A stretch of 64,000 nucleotides of DNA from JAAFHZ01 sp964247085 (lineage in GTDB: Bacteria > Cyanobacteriota > Cyanobacteriia > Cyanobacteriales > Chamaesiphonaceae). A program made the position numbers and the translations under genes. How positions within the stretch are numbered: the stretch's first letter is position 1; every line of letters starts with the position of its first letter. Of this stretch, positions 41,349-51,179 are shown piece after piece. The stretch spans positions 1 through 64,000 of the forward strand of contig CAXTSX010000004.1 in NCBI GenBank assembly GCA_964247085.1, written 5' to 3'. The notes under the pieces were generated by a model. It worked only from the letters and a program-made list of their open reading frames with translations, made no database searches and had not been told where the DNA came from.

Positions 41349-41783
41349 ATGTTAGCCTATTTTCTATCTGTTCTAGTTGGTACTGGTAGTGTTGGCATGT
41401 ACTTTGCGTCCTTCTTCTTCCCAGAAATTTACCGCAAACAAGACTTGCTCTGGAGCGGGGTTGGTTTGCTGTACGCTTTGGTCTTATGGGTAGAAGCAAA
41501 TCAGCTGACTGGTGGTCTCTTGGTCGGTCAAACTGCGGGTGTTTTATTACTGGGTTGGTTTGCTTGGCAAAATATTACTCTCCGGCAGCAACTCACTAAT
41601 TTTGATCAACAGCTCTCTCCATCAGTCAAAAATCAGCAACAACCTCCACTGAAATCAGGATTAGAGCCAACAGAACCATCCCTGCTAGCTAATCTCCCGC
41701 ATCCTTGGATTGAAATTAGGCAAGAATTTCCGGCGGCTGAGCAGTCCACTGATCCGGCGATCGATCAAGATTCTGAACCATAG
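41349..41783 (+). CDS. Ycf66 family protein
   Basis: Ycf66 is a small membrane protein conserved in cyanobacteria and some plastids, with unknown function. This 144-residue example has three hydrophobic segments at the N-terminus (MLAYFLSVLVGTGSVGMYFASFFFPEIYRKQD, GLLYALVLWVEANQL, VLLLGWFAWQ) followed by a polar, Gln/Pro-rich tail of about 60 residues. It precedes ilvC by about 90 bp on the same strand. Confidence 0.82.
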   Translation: MLAYFLSVLVGTGSVGMYFASFFFPEIYRKQDLLWSGVGLLYALVLWVEANQLTGGLLVGQTAGVLLLGWFAWQNITLRQQLTNFDQQLSPSVKNQQQPPLKSGLEPTEPSLLANLPHPWIEIRQEFPAAEQSTDPAIDQDSEP

Positions 41784-41876
41784 CTGAAAAGCTCTTGATT
41801 AGTGAGATCGATCGAATCCCGGAGAATGCTAAAATAAGCAGCTGGTTCCCAGACAAAAGCTATAGGAGAAATAATT

Positions 41877-42872
41877 GTGGCACGGATGTACTATGATGCT
41901 GATGCTAATTTAGATTTACTGAAAGGTAAGACTGTAGCCATTATTGGCTATGGTTCCCAAGGTCATGCCCATGCTCTTAACCTCAAAGATAGTGGGGTAA
42001 ACGTGGTCATTGGTCTATATCCCGGCAGTAAATCGGCAGTCAAGGCGGAGGCTGAAGGTTTAAGCGTCAAGAGTGTCGCCGATGCCTCCCAAGCTGCCGA
42101 CTTTATTATGATTTTGCTCCCAGACGAGGTGCAAAGATCTATCTATGAGTCAGAAATCAAACCCCATCTCAAAGCTGGTAAGGTCTTGGCCTTTGCCCAC
42201 GGCTTTAATATTCATTTTGGTCAGATTGTACCCCCGGCAGATGTCGACGTGGTCATGATTGCGCCGAAAGGTCCTGGTCATTTGGTAAGGCGTACCTATC
42301 AGCAAGGCCAAGGGGTGCCAGCATTGATTGCCGTTTATCAAGATGCCACTGGTCAAGCACGCGATCGAGCAATGGCCTATGCCAAAGGAATCGGCGGCAC
42401 TAGAGCTGGAGTCTTGGAAACCACCTTCCGGGAAGAAACTGAAACTGATCTATTTGGTGAACAAGCCGTATTGTGTGGTGGCTTGAGTGCCCTGATCAAA
42501 GCTGGTTTTGAAACCTTAGTCGAGGCTGGTTATCAACCAGAACTAGCTTATTTTGAGTGTATGCACGAAGTAAAACTGATTGTGGACTTGGTAGTAGAAG
42601 GCGGCTTGTCTACTATGCGTGACAGTATTTCTAACACCGCAGAGTACGGAGACTATACCCGTGGTCCGCGGATCATTACTGCGGAAACAAAGGCGGAGAT
42701 GAAAAAAGTCTTACAAGAGATTCAGTCAGGTCAGTTTGCCCGGGAATTCGTTCTCGAAAAACAGGCGGGTAACCCCGGCTTTACAGCCATGCGCCGCCAA
42801 GAAGCCGAGCATCCGATCGAAGTCGTTGGCAAAGATTTACGTGCGATGTTCAGCTGGCTCAAGAAAGTTTAA
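41877..42872 (+). CDS. ilvC: Ketol-acid reductoisomerase
   Basis: IlvC isomerises and reduces acetolactate or acetohydroxybutyrate with NADPH in valine, leucine and isoleucine synthesis. The 331-residue class I enzyme has the Rossmann block IIGYGSQGHAHALNL, MIAPKGPGHLVRR and the acidic metal sites in the C-terminal knotted domain (ETETDLFGEQ, ELAYFECMHE). The GTG start is supported by an AGGAGA ribosome binding site about seven bases upstream and by the family N-terminus MARMYYDADANL. Confidence 0.97.
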   Translation: MARMYYDADANLDLLKGKTVAIIGYGSQGHAHALNLKDSGVNVVIGLYPGSKSAVKAEAEGLSVKSVADASQAADFIMILLPDEVQRSIYESEIKPHLKAGKVLAFAHGFNIHFGQIVPPADVDVVMIAPKGPGHLVRRTYQQGQGVPALIAVYQDATGQARDRAMAYAKGIGGTRAGVLETTFREETETDLFGEQAVLCGGLSALIKAGFETLVEAGYQPELAYFECMHEVKLIVDLVVEGGLSTMRDSISNTAEYGDYTRGPRIITAETKAEMKKVLQEIQSGQFAREFVLEKQAGNPGFTAMRRQEAEHPIEVVGKDLRAMFSWLKKV

Positions 42873-42880
42873 GTTGATGA

Positions 42881-42912
42881 AAAAAAGTCCTCCCGATCGG
42901 GAGGACTTTTTT
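42881..42912. terminator. Bidirectional terminator between ilvC and the LapA-like gene
   Basis: AAAAAAGTCCTCCCGA (42881-42896) and TCGGGAGGACTTTTTT (42897-42912) form a perfect 16-bp inverted repeat with A- and T-runs. It ends both convergent transcripts; the T-run overlaps the stop codon of the minus-strand gene. Confidence 0.92.
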
Positions 42913-43132
42913 AGCGCCGCCGACGTTGCCAACTAGGTATAGCTCCACCCAATAACAGGCCACTACCGAGAGCGATCGCCAATAACAAACCAGCCGGTAA
43001 GGGCACAGTCTGCCAGAACAAGAATTTAAGCGATACCAAGGTGGCATTCTGCACCGACAACAGCGCAATAGCAACGATCCAGATCGCCACGATGCCTAAA
43101 ACCGATCCACTCCATAGTTTATTGATATTCAA
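42911..43132 (-). CDS. LapA domain (DUF1049) small membrane protein
   Basis: This 73-residue protein has two transmembrane helices (LGIVAIWIVAIALLSVQN and PAGLLLAIALGSGLLLGGAI) joined by a short loop, and a basic tail ending RRRR. This is the usual form of LapA/DUF1049 proteins, which in E. coli take part in lipopolysaccharide assembly. The cyanobacterial role is not known. Its stop codon lies in the shared terminator with ilvC. Confidence 0.78.
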   Translation of the reverse strand: MNINKLWSGSVLGIVAIWIVAIALLSVQNATLVSLKFLFWQTVPLPAGLLLAIALGSGLLLGGAIPSWQRRRR

Positions 43133-43292
43133 TGCCTACTCTACTCCCAATATTAGACCCAATTTTAACGTATCGAAACCCAAACATGCCGCAGAAGACA
43201 CTAGCTTAGGTTAAGATTTGGAAAATTGTTTGCAGTAAGCCAGTCTTTGCAGCGAAACTGCTGGATTCTAGTCATTTACCCACTATTTCACT

Positions 43293-44789
43293 TTGCCTGT
43301 AGATTACGATCTGGTTATTGTTGGTAACACCCCAGCGGCACAGGTGGCCGCTGCCACAGCGGTGGAATTATCGGCGCGGGTGGCCTTAGTTCTACCCTAT
43401 AGTGCGACCAGCTGCTACGCATATCTTTATCCTCATGCTCTCCAGCAAGCCAGCTTACAGCAGTCTTCTGCTTGGGATGCCCATTATCCGTGGCAATATG
43501 CTCAAGCCACCGTTGGCCACTTCGCCCATCGGGTGGCACCAGTTTTATTGGCAGCTCGGGGTGTAGATATTATTAATGGTAGTGGTGAATTTAATCAGAA
43601 GAAGTCTCAACTAGCCTTTCATATCGGTCAGCGCCGTTTGACAGCTCAGAAATATCTACTCGCGATGGGTAGTCAACCACAGATTTTTAATATTCCAGGG
43701 TTGAGCCAAACTGGTTATTTGACCATGGAAACTTTATCCACGGTGGCCAAGAACGAAAAAATTCCGCGCCGCTGGGCAATTGTGGGCACAGAAGCGATCG
43801 GCGTAGAATTAGCCCAAACCTTATGTCGGCTAGGTTGTCGAGTAACCTTGTTAGTGGAATCCGAGCAGGTTTTACCAGAGGAAGATCCAGAAGCAGTAGC
43901 GATCATTCAAGCCCAATTGGAAGCGGCGGGGGTTATTTTGGTCACGCAGGTGATTGTGACTAAAGTGGGAATTCAAGAAGGTGCCAAATATTTGGTAGTG
44001 AATAACCAAAACATCTATGTTGACGAAATCTTTTTAGCTGCCCCTGACCGACCGCTAGTAGAAGACTTTGGTTTAAAAAATGTGGGTGTAGAATACGATG
44101 ACCAAGGAATTTTAGTCAATAAACAACTGGAGACCAGTAATAAGCATATTCTGGCCTGTGGTAGTGTTTGTGGCAAGGTTTTGGGTGGATATTACAACGA
44201 ACATTTGGCAGAATATGAAGCTAAATTAGCGGTACGAAATGCCCTCACCTCGCAGCCCCAATCAACTAAATACTTCCATATTCCTTGGGTGGTTTTTAGT
44301 GATCCGCAGTTGGCCCGGGTTGGTCTGACAGTCGAGTCTGCCCAACGCCGTTTTCAGCAGCGTTTTGTAGTGTTGCAGGCAGATTACCTGGATAATCCAA
44401 AAGCGATGATGGCTGAGACTAATGTGGGCTTTATCAAGATGGTGGTGCGCCGCAATGGTCAAATTGTGGGAGCAACGATCGTAGGTCCAGATGCGGCAGA
44501 GTCACTGCAAATAATTGGCCTAGCGATTCGCCAACGGCTGCATATTGAAACTTTGAGCCGTTTTCCGGGGGTGAATTTGACTCATACACATTTGGTGGTG
44601 GCGGCGGCGCAGCAATGGCAACGGCCATCGCTATGGTTGCAAGTTATGGATCCCATCTGGCAAGGGCTATCGGTTGTTCGTCATAAATTAGTTGCTTTGA
44701 TTGTTGGTGGTGCTAACATTTTCGGTGGTTTCTCTCAGCCTCATCGTCAGCCTAAAAAGAAGCCGAGAGTGGTTTCTGGCTCTAAATAG
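43293..44789 (+). CDS. FAD/NAD-dependent disulfide-reductase family protein lacking redox cysteines
   Basis: This 498-residue protein has the layout of dihydrolipoamide dehydrogenase or mercuric reductase: an N-terminal FAD site (DLVIVGNTPAAQVAA), an NAD domain (RRWAIVGTEAIGVELAQTL), HILACGSVCG, and a C-terminal dimerisation domain (VVFSDPQLARVGLT, LTHTHLVVAAAQQW). The CxxxxC redox pair expected near residue 40-50 is absent; the region reads SATSCYAYLYPHAL with one Cys. It therefore cannot reduce a disulfide in the normal way. It starts at a TTG; no close alternative ATG was found. Confidence 0.75.
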   Translation: MPVDYDLVIVGNTPAAQVAAATAVELSARVALVLPYSATSCYAYLYPHALQQASLQQSSAWDAHYPWQYAQATVGHFAHRVAPVLLAARGVDIINGSGEFNQKKSQLAFHIGQRRLTAQKYLLAMGSQPQIFNIPGLSQTGYLTMETLSTVAKNEKIPRRWAIVGTEAIGVELAQTLCRLGCRVTLLVESEQVLPEEDPEAVAIIQAQLEAAGVILVTQVIVTKVGIQEGAKYLVVNNQNIYVDEIFLAAPDRPLVEDFGLKNVGVEYDDQGILVNKQLETSNKHILACGSVCGKVLGGYYNEHLAEYEAKLAVRNALTSQPQSTKYFHIPWVVFSDPQLARVGLTVESAQRRFQQRFVVLQADYLDNPKAMMAETNVGFIKMVVRRNGQIVGATIVGPDAAESLQIIGLAIRQRLHIETLSRFPGVNLTHTHLVVAAAQQWQRPSLWLQVMDPIWQGLSVVRHKLVALIVGGANIFGGFSQPHRQPKKKPRVVSGSK

Positions 44790-44807
44790 TCAAGATCAGT
44801 ACTTCAA

Positions 44808-47800
44808 TTATCCAACTCCAGTCCAACCAGCCTGCAACTTACTCAACGTCCCAATCAACGATTCCACCTGCTCCGTCGCCCGAAACACCCCTAGCCCGCG
44901 TACCGTCACTTTCCCTGGCCCATACACAAACCGCGCCTTCATATTATCGGGTAAATTACTGGCCAGCAAATTCCAAGCTGGCTCCGCCATCGGCGTTTCC
45001 AATACCACATGCTGCTTGCCATCTGGCTTAATCCGACTAAAGCCCAATTGTTTAGCAATCTGCTTCAGCTCCATAATCCGGAACAACTGCTGCGCTGCCT
45101 TAGGAATCTCGCCATATCGATCGATCCACTCCGCCGCAATCCCCACTAACTCAGTATGACTACTAGCCGCCGCCACCGATCGATAGGCACTGATTTTTTG
45201 ATCTAAGTCCGGGATGTAGTCCGCCGGAATCAGTGCGGTCACTGCCAAGTCAATCTGGGTATCATCCACCTGCGGAATTTCCTGACCGCGAATTTCTTGA
45301 ATCGCTGTCTGTAACATCTCCATATACAGGTCAAAACCAATCACTTCCATCTGACCAGACTGCTCCGCACCCAACAAATTCCCCACCCCCCGAATTTCCA
45401 TATCTCTGGTAGCTAACTGATAGCCCGAACCCAACTGGGCAAATTCTTGAATCGCCCGCAGCCGTTGTCGCGCCTGATCGGTGAGGCTTTGTTCCTTGGG
45501 ATAAAATAACCAAGCGTGGGCTTGAATCCCTGCCCGTCCGACTCGACCACGCAATTGATACAACTGCGACAATCCAAAACGTTGAGCATCTTCAATCAAG
45601 ATCGTGTTTACTCGGGGAATATCCAAGCCTGACTCCACAATCGTGGTACAAAGCAATAGATCGGCCTCGCCGGAACTAAAAGCCAGCATCGTTGCTTCTA
45701 GCTGCGATTCATCCATCTGGCCGTGGGCGATCGCAATTCGGCAGCTGGGCACTAATTCTCGTAATTTATCGGCAGTATCTTCAATGCCCATAACCTTAGG
45801 CACTACATAAAAGACCTGGCCACCCCGTTCTAGCTCTTGCCGAATGGCAGTACCGATCGCCTCGGTTTGATAGGGTGACAAATGGGTTTGAATGGGACGG
45901 CGCGAAGGTGGCGGGGTGGTGATCAAACTCATTTCTCGCACACCAGATAGTGACATATAAAGGGTGCGGGGAATGGGGGTGGCGGAGAGGGTTAAGACAT
46001 CGACCTGGCTTTTAATGGTCTTGATTTTTTCCTTTTGATTCACTCCAAATCGCTGCTCTTCATCGACTACTAACAGTCCTAAATTGCGGGGTTTGACATC
46101 TTTGCTCAATACTTGATGCGTCCCGACCACGACATCTAGCTCGCCGGTAGCGAGTCGCTTTAAAATATCCTTGCGTTCTTCAGCGGTGCGAAAACGGTTG
46201 AGCAGCCCCACATTCACTGGATAGGGGGCAAATCTTTCTTTCAGCGTATGATAGTGCTGCTGGGTCAGGATAGTGGTGGGTGCTAACAAAATTACTTGTT
46301 TTTGAGCAGTAGTGACCGCCTTGAAAATTGCTCGAATTGCCACCTCGGTTTTACCAAACCCGACATCGCCACAAATCAGCCGATCCATTGGTCGATCGCT
46401 TTCCATATCATGCTTAACATCTTGTACAGCCTTCAGTTGATCGGGAGTAGGTTGATAGCGAAAAGAGTCTTCTAATTCTTGCTGCCAGGGGGAATCGATC
46501 GGATAAGCAAAACCCTGACTATCCGATCGTTCGGCATAAAGTTTCAGCAAATCAAAAGCTAGCTTTTTGATCGACTTTTGCACCTTGGCCTTAGTTTTAG
46601 CCCAAGCTTGACCAGACATTTTGTTTAATTCTGGCAACTTCTGATCGGTATGCCGAAACCGGGACAGCACACCTAGTTGATCGGCAGCTACCCGCAAAAT
46701 GCCATCGGCATACTTAATAGTTAAATAATCGCGGCTATCATTGTCGATCGATACATTCTCCAAACCCATAAAACGTCCCAAACCGTAGTGGCGATGAATC
46801 ACAAAGTCTCCAGCTTGCATCTTGTTAGGGTCAACTTTTTTGGAGGCGGCCTGTCGCCGTTTGCGAACATAGTTATAGCTCACCAAAGACTGCTGACCAA
46901 AAAACTCCCGATCGGTCAATAGCAATACACGGAATGTCGGCAACAGAAAACCTTCTAGCTCGGCCATTCCCGAGTATTTGACAGCCACCGTAACATGTTG
47001 GGTTTGTAGTTTATCTGTCGCGCCAAAATCGCGAGGATTGGGCACAAATTGGGTCAAGCAGTCGTGCTCTTGCAGCAAAGAGGCTGACCGAGAAGGTTGC
47101 GCCGATACAATCCAAGTAGAATACTGCTGCTGATGTTGGCGCAGGATATCGGCTAACTTGGCAAACTGGTGGGGCAAGGCCGCAACTGGCCGACTGGATA
47201 AATTGAGACCTTCGCCCTCTACGGCAATTTCGCTCAGCTGTAGATATAAAAAACGTTCGCGGAGAGATTCGATCGATCCCTCTAAAGGAAATTGATAGGT
47301 CGCACTGTGCGCCAGACAACGATCTAAATCATCCACGGTCATTAAGGTATTCGCTGGCAAATAATCGGCCAGACTACAACTTAGTTCAGTAGACTCAAAA
47401 GCACCCCAGCCAGTGGGAGTTAGGAGTAAGTGATTGATCGTATCCAACGAGCGCTGGCTAGCCGGATCAAATTCCCGCATTTTTTCTAACTCATCGCCAA
47501 ACCACTCCAAGCGCACTGGCAACTCTGCTGCCACCGGAAAAATATCAATAATGTCGCCACGCCGACTCCACTGACCTTCGGTTTCCACCAAAGAAACCCG
47601 CTCATAGCCCATTGTCGCCAATTGAGCGCTGATGGTTTCCACCTCAAATTCGTTCTTGAGGCGCAGTTCTAAAGCCGTATTTTGAAACTGGTGAGGAGCT
47701 GGTAGATGGGGGGCGAGTGCCCGAGCGGTAGAAACGATCGCCACCGGCTGATCAGCAGTACTCAAGGCCGTCAGAGTTTGCATCTGACCCCAAACCGTCT

Positions 47801-48086
47801 CGGCTTCAGGATGTGCTAAATCTGCCGACTCGGCTACCGGATAGAAATAAACCTGCGACCAATTCATCGCTTCCAACTGAGCCGTCCAGCGACTGGCTTC
47901 CTCGATGGTCGAAGTAATTACCCACAAATGTTGCTGCGGCAACTGCGCCAGCGCCGAGGCCACCAAGCCCCGGGGCAGCCGTGCCGCCCCCGTCAGGTGC
48001 AGATACCTATGCTGCTGAAGCTTTCCCACAAGTTCATGAGTAAGCTGGGATGAGGTGAGAGTGCGAATGAGAGCAGAAAAAGACAT
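44808..48086 (-). CDS. mfd: Transcription-repair coupling factor
   Basis: Mfd removes RNA polymerase stalled at DNA lesions and recruits UvrA. The 1092-residue protein has the UvrB-homology region at the N-terminus, an RNA-polymerase-interacting CarD-like domain (GDFVIHRHYGLGRFMGLE) and a RecG-type translocase with Walker A GDVGFGKTEVA, DEEQRFGV and SATPIPRT. The C-terminal D7 domain (DLYMEMLQTAI) follows. It starts 164 bp from the divergent CBS-domain gene and ends close to the convergent flavoprotein gene. Confidence 0.96.
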   Translation of the reverse strand: MSFSALIRTLTSSQLTHELVGKLQQHRYLHLTGAARLPRGLVASALAQLPQQHLWVITSTIEEASRWTAQLEAMNWSQVYFYPVAESADLAHPEAETVWGQMQTLTALSTADQPVAIVSTARALAPHLPAPHQFQNTALELRLKNEFEVETISAQLATMGYERVSLVETEGQWSRRGDIIDIFPVAAELPVRLEWFGDELEKMREFDPASQRSLDTINHLLLTPTGWGAFESTELSCSLADYLPANTLMTVDDLDRCLAHSATYQFPLEGSIESLRERFLYLQLSEIAVEGEGLNLSSRPVAALPHQFAKLADILRQHQQQYSTWIVSAQPSRSASLLQEHDCLTQFVPNPRDFGATDKLQTQHVTVAVKYSGMAELEGFLLPTFRVLLLTDREFFGQQSLVSYNYVRKRRQAASKKVDPNKMQAGDFVIHRHYGLGRFMGLENVSIDNDSRDYLTIKYADGILRVAADQLGVLSRFRHTDQKLPELNKMSGQAWAKTKAKVQKSIKKLAFDLLKLYAERSDSQGFAYPIDSPWQQELEDSFRYQPTPDQLKAVQDVKHDMESDRPMDRLICGDVGFGKTEVAIRAIFKAVTTAQKQVILLAPTTILTQQHYHTLKERFAPYPVNVGLLNRFRTAEERKDILKRLATGELDVVVGTHQVLSKDVKPRNLGLLVVDEEQRFGVNQKEKIKTIKSQVDVLTLSATPIPRTLYMSLSGVREMSLITTPPPSRRPIQTHLSPYQTEAIGTAIRQELERGGQVFYVVPKVMGIEDTADKLRELVPSCRIAIAHGQMDESQLEATMLAFSSGEADLLLCTTIVESGLDIPRVNTILIEDAQRFGLSQLYQLRGRVGRAGIQAHAWLFYPKEQSLTDQARQRLRAIQEFAQLGSGYQLATRDMEIRGVGNLLGAEQSGQMEVIGFDLYMEMLQTAIQEIRGQEIPQVDDTQIDLAVTALIPADYIPDLDQKISAYRSVAAASSHTELVGIAAEWIDRYGEIPKAAQQLFRIMELKQIAKQLGFSRIKPDGKQHVVLETPMAEPAWNLLASNLPDNMKARFVYGPGKVTVRGLGVFRATEQVESLIGTLSKLQAGWTGVG

Positions 48087-48249
48087 ATCCCAAGAGTGGC
48101 AGCGCTGTTCGCTACTATAGTAGTTGAAACCAGGTGGTTCCGGCCAAAACTTCGACTTCTTTTCCGCTTATGATGGGGTCAGCTTGTTCGGACAGCAACC
48201 TGATAGAAAGAAAACCCGAACAGTTACTATCTTTTCATTTACCATTCCT

Positions 48250-49566
48250 ATGTCTCCTGTTGGCGAGTTATCAATAGTCTTAGTGCTGATATTTATCAAT
48301 GGCTTGTTTGTAATGTCAGAAATGGCCATTATTTCGGCCCGCAAGGTAAGGCTGCAACACTTAGTTAACCAAGGCAACAAGAAAGCCCGGATCGCCCTGG
48401 AGCTAGCCAATAATCCCAGTAGCTTTTTACCTACAGTCCAAGTAGGAATTACCTTAATGGTGATTTTATCGGGTGCCCGGGGTGAGAGCGCGATCGGCAG
48501 ACTATTAAACCCCTTGTTAGGGTCAGTCCCGGCTCTCCACCAATACGCGGAAGCCATTGCCTCGACTGTAGCGATCGCGATTGTCACTTTTCTGACCATT
48601 GTAATTGGTGAGTTAGTCCCCAAACAATTGGCCTTAAACAGTCCCGAGCGATTATCAGTGTTGGTGGCCAAGCCGCTCAATTTACTAGGATGGTTGGGTA
48701 GCCCCGTTAGCCATGTCTTGAGTATTTCTACTAATTTTATTGTCAAACTTTTAGGAATTAGACCTTCTACTGACCCAGAAGTTACGGAAGAAGAAATTCG
48801 GGTGATGATTGGCCAGGGTACCGAAGCCGGGATGTTTGAGGAAGCCGAGCAAGACATGATGGAACGAGTCATGAACTTAGGCGATCGACGGGTGGGAGCC
48901 ATGATGACCCCCCGCCCGGATATTGTCTGGCTAGATATCGAAGATCCTTGGCCAATTAACCGCGACAAAATTGTGACCAGTCAATATTCCCGGTTTCCCA
49001 TTTGCAAAGAAGTTTTAGATAATGTGGTTGGCGTGATTCATGTGGCGGATATTTTGAGTCAGTCGCTGGTTGGTCAGTCGATTAATCTGACCCTATCGCT
49101 GATTCAACCTTTGCTAGTGCCCGAAAGTACCAAAGGACTGAAGGTACTAGAACAATTCAAAGAAACCGGCACCCACATTGGCATGGTGGTAGATGAATAC
49201 GGGGTGATTCAGGGTTTAGTCACGCTCAACGACTTGCTAGAAGAAATTGTGGGCAATATTCAAGATGTGGAGCAGCCCGAGCCGCCCCAAGCGGTTCAGC
49301 GCGAGGATGGCTCTTGGCTACTAGATGGGATGCTGCCGATCGATGAATTTTTAGAACTATTTGAGCTAGAGGAGGAATCGATCGAACAACGGGGCAGTTA
49401 TAACACCCTGGGTGGATTTATCATTATGCAACTCGGCAAAATCCCCCAAGAGACCGATCACTTTGATTGGGAACAGCTCCAGTTTGAGGTCATGGATATG
49501 GATGGCAACCGAGTAGACAAAGTACTGGTGCAAGATTCTCGGGTCGAGGAATTGCCACAACAGTAG
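48250..49566 (+). CDS. DUF21/CBS transporter-associated membrane protein (CorC/CNNM family)
   Basis: This is a 438-residue membrane protein. An N-terminal DUF21 domain with about four helices (SIVLVLIFINGLFVMSEMAIISA, FLTIVIGELVPKQLAL) is followed by paired CBS domains (MTPRPDIVWLDI and MVVDEYGVIQGLVTLNDLLEEIVG) and a C-terminal CorC_HlyC domain (DGMLPIDEFLELF). Family members are often annotated hemolysin; several are Mg2+ exporters. The ATG at 48250 puts the first helix at the terminus; the frame upstream to 48124 codes for a polar extension without support. Confidence 0.87.
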   Translation: MSPVGELSIVLVLIFINGLFVMSEMAIISARKVRLQHLVNQGNKKARIALELANNPSSFLPTVQVGITLMVILSGARGESAIGRLLNPLLGSVPALHQYAEAIASTVAIAIVTFLTIVIGELVPKQLALNSPERLSVLVAKPLNLLGWLGSPVSHVLSISTNFIVKLLGIRPSTDPEVTEEEIRVMIGQGTEAGMFEEAEQDMMERVMNLGDRRVGAMMTPRPDIVWLDIEDPWPINRDKIVTSQYSRFPICKEVLDNVVGVIHVADILSQSLVGQSINLTLSLIQPLLVPESTKGLKVLEQFKETGTHIGMVVDEYGVIQGLVTLNDLLEEIVGNIQDVEQPEPPQAVQREDGSWLLDGMLPIDEFLELFELEEESIEQRGSYNTLGGFIIMQLGKIPQETDHFDWEQLQFEVMDMDGNRVDKVLVQDSRVEELPQQ

Positions 49567-49623
49567 TCCACATCTTTCCGGCTTCTCTGCTACCATATAT
49601 TGCAACTTTGCCCTCTTTGTCTT

Positions 49624-50346
49624 ATGTCCAGCGACGAACAACTCAGCCTTTTCCAGTCTTTAGGTGCAGGGACTAGTCCGCCAGCAGCCACCACACCTGA
49701 GCCGGAAATCAATCCCGCAGTAAGTTTTGATCAGATTCCGACCAGCGCTGCTATCCCCATCCCGGCTGGCACCTATCAGGATCTAACCCAACTATCCGCC
49801 CACTGTGCAAATTGCCACCGCTGTAAATTAGGAGACACTCGTCTCCATGCCGTGGTTGGGAGGGGTGCAGTCCCAGCACCAATTATGATTGTGGGTGAAG
49901 GTCCTGGCCAGAATGAAGATGAGCAAGGTCTGCCGTTTGTGGGTAGATCTGGCCAGCTACTGGAGAGAATATTAGCTGCTGTGGATTTTTCAGTCGATCG
50001 AGAGGTTTATATTGGCAATGTGGTACGCTGCCGACCTCCAGAAAACCGGGTACCAACGCCAGAAGAGATTGCGGCCTGTAAGCCTTACTTGCTAGAGCAA
50101 ATTCGGTTGGTTAATCCTAAAGTAATTTTATTGACGGGAGCGACGGCGCTGAAAGCAGTGACAGGTAATAAAGCCGCTATTACCAAGGTGCGCGGTGAGT
50201 GGATCGAGTGGGAAGGTCGTTTGTGTATGCCTATTTTTCATCCGGCTTATTTGCTGCGGAATTCTTCTAAGGAAGAGGGCGCGCCCAAATGGTTGACCTG
50301 GCAAGATATGAAAAAGGTGCGTGCCAAGATTCAAGAATTATCATAA
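49624..50346 (+). CDS. Uracil-DNA glycosylase, family 4 (Fe-S)
   Basis: This enzyme removes uracil from DNA in base excision repair. The 240-residue protein has an extended Pro-rich N-terminus and then the family 4 core: the iron-sulfur Cys pair HCANCHRCKL with further Cys in VVRCRPPENR and ACKPYLL, the active-site block GEGPGQNEDEQGLPFVG, and HPAYLLR. The ATG at 49624 was chosen over an upstream alternative at 49600. Confidence 0.9.
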   Translation: MSSDEQLSLFQSLGAGTSPPAATTPEPEINPAVSFDQIPTSAAIPIPAGTYQDLTQLSAHCANCHRCKLGDTRLHAVVGRGAVPAPIMIVGEGPGQNEDEQGLPFVGRSGQLLERILAAVDFSVDREVYIGNVVRCRPPENRVPTPEEIAACKPYLLEQIRLVNPKVILLTGATALKAVTGNKAAITKVRGEWIEWEGRLCMPIFHPAYLLRNSSKEEGAPKWLTWQDMKKVRAKIQELS

Positions 50347-50666
50347 ACGTTTATTAGACTGTCCAGTAAATTACTATTGCAAAAATTTTATAAATATTAA
50401 GCTAGTGTAATTCGAATCAAAAATAATCATAGATCTAAATATGTAGGGAATAGAACAGATTTTTTCACTCTGTTATCTAAAAAAAATGACAAGAAAACCT
50501 AATGCATAGTTATGAGAATGAAAAGCATTTCAAGTTGTTTGAGTGATTTACAGAAAGCCATTTAGCTGAAATATTTATTTTACTGAGATCATGTTTGACA
50601 ACTTAGTTGGCTCTGGAGTAGTTTGTAAAATATGAAGAATACCCCTTAATATTCTTGGCTCTCAAT
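50347..50666. other. AT-rich non-coding interval of 320 bp
   Basis: No coding frame, tRNA or clear terminator was found. The stretch is distinctly AT-rich and continues in composition into the orphan gene that follows. Confidence 0.5.
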
Positions 50667-51179
50667 ATGATTACCTCACTTAGATTAAGTGAAATCAAGA
50701 AAACTAATATGCAGGAATTGACATCGGCTAAATTAGAGGCGATGGGCATTTTTGTGGAGACACAGTCAACCATAGTATTTCAGGGCAGACATTTCAGTCG
50801 GGGTCCATCTTTTTCCTTAAGAAATAGAGCTATTGGACTTAGCTTTTGTGAGCGAGAAGAACGGAGAGGATACAACTTTCTATTAGTAGAAAGCCCCACA
50901 TCAGTTACTGTTTGGAAAGAGATCAAAGTTGGAACAAAAATTGCCAATGAATCAATTTCTGAGATTGATAGACAAATTTTTATCGAATGTTGTTGTCAAG
51001 AATTAACTAATTGTATTGGACCAATGGCCATATTGATTATAGATGAATTAGCTTCTGATCTAGAATTAGTAATACCTAGCGATTTTTTGGATAGAATTGA
51101 GGCTCAAATACCAGATTCTAAACTAGCTGCTGAGTTCAAAACTAATGTGATGTTGGCTTGGAATCGAGAAAATTTATAA
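50667..51179 (+). CDS. Hypothetical protein, AT-rich orphan
   Basis: I do not recognise this 170-residue protein. It is soluble, mixed alpha/beta, with three Cys in a row of four residues (IECCCQEL) and no known motif. Base composition is more AT-rich than the core genes around it. The ATG at 50667 was used; a TTG lies 12 bases upstream. Its stop codon abuts the stop codon of the convergent heme-protein gene with no spacer. Confidence 0.55.
   Translation: MITSLRLSEIKKTNMQELTSAKLEAMGIFVETQSTIVFQGRHFSRGPSFSLRNRAIGLSFCEREERRGYNFLLVESPTSVTVWKEIKVGTKIANESISEIDRQIFIECCCQELTNCIGPMAILIIDELASDLELVIPSDFLDRIEAQIPDSKLAAEFKTNVMLAWNRENL

Noticed and set aside
41811..41860. Possible tRNA because of a TCGATCGAATCCCGG-like sequence ahead of ilvC
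   Set aside because: No cloverleaf with acceptor and anticodon stems can be drawn around it; it is a chance match to a T-loop. No tRNA gene was found by eye in the window.
42859..43074. Second minus-strand frame over the LapA-like gene
   Set aside because: It is a shadow in another frame that runs through the terminator; the 42911-43132 frame has two proper membrane helices.
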